NCBI GenBank assembly: GCA_014075275.1
Contig: CP046179.1
Location: 3,357,932-3,421,931, forward strand
Reading direction: 5' to 3'
Length of the DNA stretch: 64,000 nucleotides
Source: Boseongicola sp.
GTDB taxonomy: Bacteria > Pseudomonadota > Alphaproteobacteria > Rhodobacterales > Rhodobacteraceae
Shown: positions 63,893 to 64,000 of the stretch, one piece after another
Numbering within the stretch: the stretch's first letter is position 1
Layout of the letters: every line of letters starts with the position of its first letter
The notes under the pieces: model-generated
The model's database searches: none
The model's input: the letters and a program-made list of their open reading frames with translations, nothing else
Told to the model about the DNA's origin: nothing
Translations under genes and position numbers: made by a program

Positions 63893-64000
63893 ATGACGAA
63901 GACGGTGAACTATGGCGTGATTGGCTGTGGAATGATGGGGCAGGAGCACTTGCGCAATATCGCGTTGTTGCCGGATGCACGGGTAGCAGCGATTTACGAG
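63893..64000 (+). CDS. Gfo/Idh/MocA-family oxidoreductase (5' part, runs off window)
   Basis: First 36 residues of an NAD(P)-binding protein: VNYGVIGCGMMGQEHL has the GxGxxG Rossmann motif at the position of Gfo/Idh/MocA proteins. It continues beyond 64000. It follows the GntR gene by 9 bp and is thus likely co-transcribed. Some NAD-dependent sulfoquinovosidases (GH188) belong to this family, which would fit the operon opposite; that cannot be judged from 36 residues. Confidence 0.8.
   Translation, partial: MTKTVNYGVIGCGMMGQEHLRNIALLPDARVAAIYE

Overview
The window looks like chromosome from a marine alphaproteobacterium of the Rhodobacteraceae (Roseobacter group). This rests on a SAM-II riboswitch in front of metZ, a glyQ...glyS cluster with a DUF6446-type gene between the subunits, TRAP transport genes, a SelD fused to an FAD/NAD oxidoreductase domain, and recurring intergenic repeats of a kind I associate with this family. 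It is mostly housekeeping and metabolic DNA. There is no prophage, no CRISPR array and no rRNA. One complete insertion sequence lies about 0.9 kb from a tRNA-Leu gene.

Region 1-10.8 kb: the end of an unknown protein, an EamA transporter, yciB, a fatty-acid desaturase with a proline-racemase-family enzyme, then a methionine gene (metZ) controlled by a SAM-II riboswitch and attenuator. Downstream on the same strand follow a GNAT acetyltransferase, a glutamine amidotransferase, a DUF6151 protein, TrkH and an AruI-like thiamine-diphosphate enzyme. Region 10.8-12.5 kb holds a SPOR / peptidoglycan-binding / trypsin-fold gene broken by one in-frame TAG codon. Region 12.7-20.4 kb is the glycyl-tRNA synthetase cluster, interrupted by an AT-richer FkbM methyltransferase, followed by a divergent PPDK-like protein. 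Region 20.5-35.5 kb holds a cell-wall hydrolase, glmM, ilvC facing two tandem Lrp regulators, a UbiH-type hydroxylase, a HAD nucleotidase, a glycosyltransferase, carA, yqeY, an ankyrin protein and ctaD.

Region 35.7-42.5 kb holds a phytanoyl-dioxygenase/HD-oxygenase-like pair beside a LysR gene, a TetR/heme-binding pair, lipB and tRNA-Leu(GAG). Region 43.1-45.3 kb is an IS3-family element with 67-bp perfect terminal repeats, flanked by two different truncated genes that both point into it. Region 46.3-53.6 kb holds selU and the SelD fusion (tRNA selenouridine) and an ABC/FtsX/AttH-type operon. Region 53.7-57 kb holds a diheme peroxidase, a SEL1 protein and a DEAD-box helicase.

Region 57.2-64 kb is the most interesting: a six-gene operon with an SsuD-type flavin monooxygenase, an aldo/keto reductase, a flavin reductase and a TRAP transporter (DctQ, DctM, DctP). 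It is divergent from a GntR/UTRA regulator and a Gfo/Idh/MocA gene that runs off the edge. The monooxygenase + flavin reductase + aldo/keto reductase trio matches the gene logic of oxygenolytic sulfoquinovose (sulfo-SMO) catabolism, here paired with a TRAP transporter rather than an ABC importer. I infer this; I have not proven it.
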